NCBI GenBank assembly: GCA_011051825.1
Contig: DRKH01000201.1
Location: 1 to 7,879, forward strand
Length of the DNA stretch: 7,879 nucleotides
Reading direction: 5' to 3'
From: Desulfobulbus sp.
GTDB taxonomy: Bacteria > Desulfobacterota > Desulfobulbia > Desulfobulbales > Desulfobulbaceae
A model generated the notes under the pieces. The model did not search any database. It saw only the letters and a list, made by a program, of their open reading frames with translations, and was not told where the DNA came from. Shown in pieces: positions 6,447 to 7,879 of the stretch; the stretch's first letter is position 1, and each line of letters opens with the position of its first letter. The translations under genes were made by a program, and so were the position numbers.

Positions 6447-6501
6447 TGTCTATTCAAGGAAAAAAGGGAGATAGGAACACGAGAACAGATATTGTTTTCG
6501 T

Positions 6502-7305
6502 CTAGAAAAAACTCTCTGGAACAACAATTATGTCATCAGGCTGCACGTGGCTGTCAAGATCCACATCCTTCAAGATTGTCTTCTTGCCCTTTACAACCCG
6601 GACGATCCGGACACTGGACTTGGACGCCTTTCCGGTAAAACCGCCGGCCAGGGCAATCATCTTGAGAACGGTCACATTGTCGCATGGATATGCGTCCGGA
6701 TGGTCAACTTCGCCGGTAACATAGCAAGTGCCGCCTTTGGAGACATAAACGGCGTCCCCGTCAAGAATGGGTATATTCTTACTGAGATCACCGCCTTCGA
6801 TAAGGGATTTAAGATCTATAACAATAACTTTCTGCTTGCCGTCTACAGTTCTCTTGATGGTGGCGGTCTTACCGGCGCCCTCTTTCATACCTCCGGATTG
6901 CGAGAGTAATTCAAGAAAGGTCATGTGTCCTCGGAGTTCCACCAGCCCCGGTTTATTGACATGGCCCAGTACCACTGCCTTTTTGCTGCGAAACTCCTCA
7001 AGAAAAATATTGACCTGAGGGTTGACGATATAGCCGTCGGCAAGAAGTGCGGTCAGTTTGTCGGCAACGGCGGAGGTTCTCATATCACCGACTTTGACCT
7101 GACCGATAAGCGGCATGACGATGTAGCCGTTGCTGGTGACCCGTACCGTGGTTTTCAGGTCGTCATGACCATAGACAGTAATACTGAGGACATCTCCGGG
7201 TCCGACGATATAATCATCGGCATACCCGGAAACCGGGACGGAACAAAAAAGAAAGATTGCAAGCATGCAAAAACATGCCTGCAATCCACACAACGTTTTA
7301 GTCAT
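6502..7305 (-). CDS. Polysaccharide export (OPX/Wza-family) protein, short form with two SLBB domains
   Basis: 267 residues from the ATG at 7305. I prefer this start over an in-frame TTG at 7320 because AGGA sits six bases before the ATG and a signal peptide follows directly. Residues 1-29 form a basic, hydrophobic Sec signal ending SGYA, with cleavage likely before DDYIVG. No lipobox is seen, unlike Wza. Residues 30-105 are the Poly_export domain (DYIVGPGDVLSITVYG; later GYIVNPQVNIFLEEF). Two SLBB domains follow, at about 108-152 (VVLGHVNKPG, SGGM) and 192-237 (YVTGEVDHPDAYP, AGGF). The protein stops at PESFF with no C-terminal amphipathic helix; E. coli Wza (about 380 residues) uses that helix to cross the outer membrane. 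It probably forms a periplasmic export ring between the Wzc-like protein and an outer-membrane partner, for which the adjacent beta-barrel is the obvious candidate. C194 and C208 are the only cysteines after the signal peptide. Confidence 0.93.
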   Translation of the reverse strand: MTKTLCGLQACFCMLAIFLFCSVPVSGYADDYIVGPGDVLSITVYGHDDLKTTVRVTSNGYIVMPLIGQVKVGDMRTSAVADKLTALLADGYIVNPQVNIFLEEFRSKKAVVLGHVNKPGLVELRGHMTFLELLSQSGGMKEGAGKTATIKRTVDGKQKVIVIDLKSLIEGGDLSKNIPILDGDAVYVSKGGTCYVTGEVDHPDAYPCDNVTVLKMIALAGGFTGKASKSSVRIVRVVKGKKTILKDVDLDSHVQPDDIIVVPESFF

Positions 7306-7340
7306 TTTCAATCCTGACAATTGTACCCGTGTTCCAGACC

Positions 7341-7879
7341 TTACAGGGCAAAGTTCAAACTGAGCATGATCCGATTTGTGTTGTAATCAAAAAAATCATC
7401 GGTTGAATTTCTGGTGTCATAAGTATAGGTCAACCCGCCCATGAGCCAGTCCCTGAAAAAATATTCTATACCGGGTCGGAAGACAAAACGATCCTCATTA
7501 CGATCCGTGGCAATAATCTGATCATAATCGGCATTTTCAAAGCCAATATAACAAACCCCTTTCCAGCGCTCTGAAAACTGCTGGTTGTAGAACAGGGAGG
7601 CCGCTAACACCTTTTTATTAAGCGCCACGGAACTGTCCGTTTCTTCGATTTTGTGACTCAGCTTGATCGCGACCTTGGTTTTGACCGTAAACTGATAATC
7701 CAGTTCTCCTTCAAGGGCCAGACCGTCCGGGTTGCTGTTAAGATTATCCGCCCGGTCGTTATCATAATTTTTTTTCTGGTAACCGGCCTTCAGGCGAAGG
7801 GCCGTTTTTTCCGTGGTATCCCAGTTGATACCGGCATAGACAAAATGATTGGTGTTGTCTCTCACCTGGCCGATATCAT
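7341..7879 (-). CDS. Outer-membrane beta-barrel protein, C-terminal part (cut by the window edge)
   Basis: The reading frame is open to the right edge and ends with TAA at 7341, so only about 178 C-terminal residues are visible. A GTG at 7865 is in frame, but the frame continues upstream of it (residues DIGQ precede it), so it is probably not the start. The sequence alternates polar and hydrophobic/aromatic residues in strands of about ten (for example HFVYAGINWD, TALRLKAGYQ, LMGGLTYTYD, RIMLSLNFAL) joined by short charged turns. This is the pattern of a transmembrane beta-barrel, and the last strand ends at the C-terminus as BAM substrates do. It looks like the BBP2-type barrels often found next to polysaccharide export genes (family recalled, not searched). 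It lies 35 nt upstream of the OPX gene on the same strand, so a role as outer-membrane channel or partner for polymer export is inferred. Signal peptide and N-terminal strands are outside the window. Confidence 0.82.
   Translation of the reverse strand, partial: DIGQVRDNTNHFVYAGINWDTTEKTALRLKAGYQKKNYDNDRADNLNSNPDGLALEGELDYQFTVKTKVAIKLSHKIEETDSSVALNKKVLAASLFYNQQFSERWKGVCYIGFENADYDQIIATDRNEDRFVFRPGIEYFFRDWLMGGLTYTYDTRNSTDDFFDYNTNRIMLSLNFAL

Noticed and set aside
7306..7320. TTG start for the OPX gene five codons upstream
   Set aside because: The ATG at 7305 has AGGA at good spacing and gives a normal signal peptide; the TTG has no such site.

Overview
The window is the downstream end of an extracellular or capsular polysaccharide gene cluster, transcribed entirely on the minus strand, followed by about 1 kb of gene-free, repeat-packed DNA. 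The organism is Gram-negative: there is an outer-membrane beta-barrel, an outer-membrane polysaccharide export (OPX) protein and a full-length Wzc-type kinase. Pairing that kinase with a PHP-family tyrosine phosphatase, together with the general look of the proteins, suggests a deltaproteobacterial/Desulfobacterota lineage. That placement is inference; no marker gene is present.

Reading in the direction of transcription (right to left): 7879-7341 is the C-terminal part of an outer-membrane beta-barrel, cut by the window edge. 7305-6502 is a short OPX/Wza-family protein with two SLBB domains and no C-terminal membrane helix. 6446-4212 is a Wzc-type chain-length determinant fused to a BY-kinase with a C-terminal tyrosine cluster. 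4158-3451 is a CpsB/Wzh-type PHP phosphatase. 3435-1072 is a Wzy/WaaL-family polymerase or ligase with about 13 membrane segments and a C-terminal TPR domain. Gaps of 15-55 nt and a common strand indicate one operon whose promoter lies beyond the right edge. The implied machine is: Wzy polymerises repeat units in the periplasm, the Wzc-like protein sets chain length and cycles through phosphorylation, the PHP phosphatase resets it, and the OPX protein plus beta-barrel carry polymer through the outer membrane. Flippase and glycosyltransferases are not in the window.

Positions 1-912 hold a mosaic of GC-rich palindromes. Two palindrome types alternate: A (core ATCCCC-N8-GGGGAT) and B (ATCCCC-N13-GGGGAT, opposite orientation). 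Each B is followed by a spacer of exactly 43 nt and then an A, giving a 104-bp unit with 11-bp terminal inverted repeats. Units are separated by a short (43-45 nt) or long (105-107 nt) spacer, and a roughly 250-bp block recurs at a 600-bp offset. The design resembles the dRS3/NIME repeat arrays of Neisseria and, more loosely, REPINs. This array beside a surface-polysaccharide operon is the most unusual thing here. No RNA gene, CRISPR array, transposase or clear intrinsic terminator was found.
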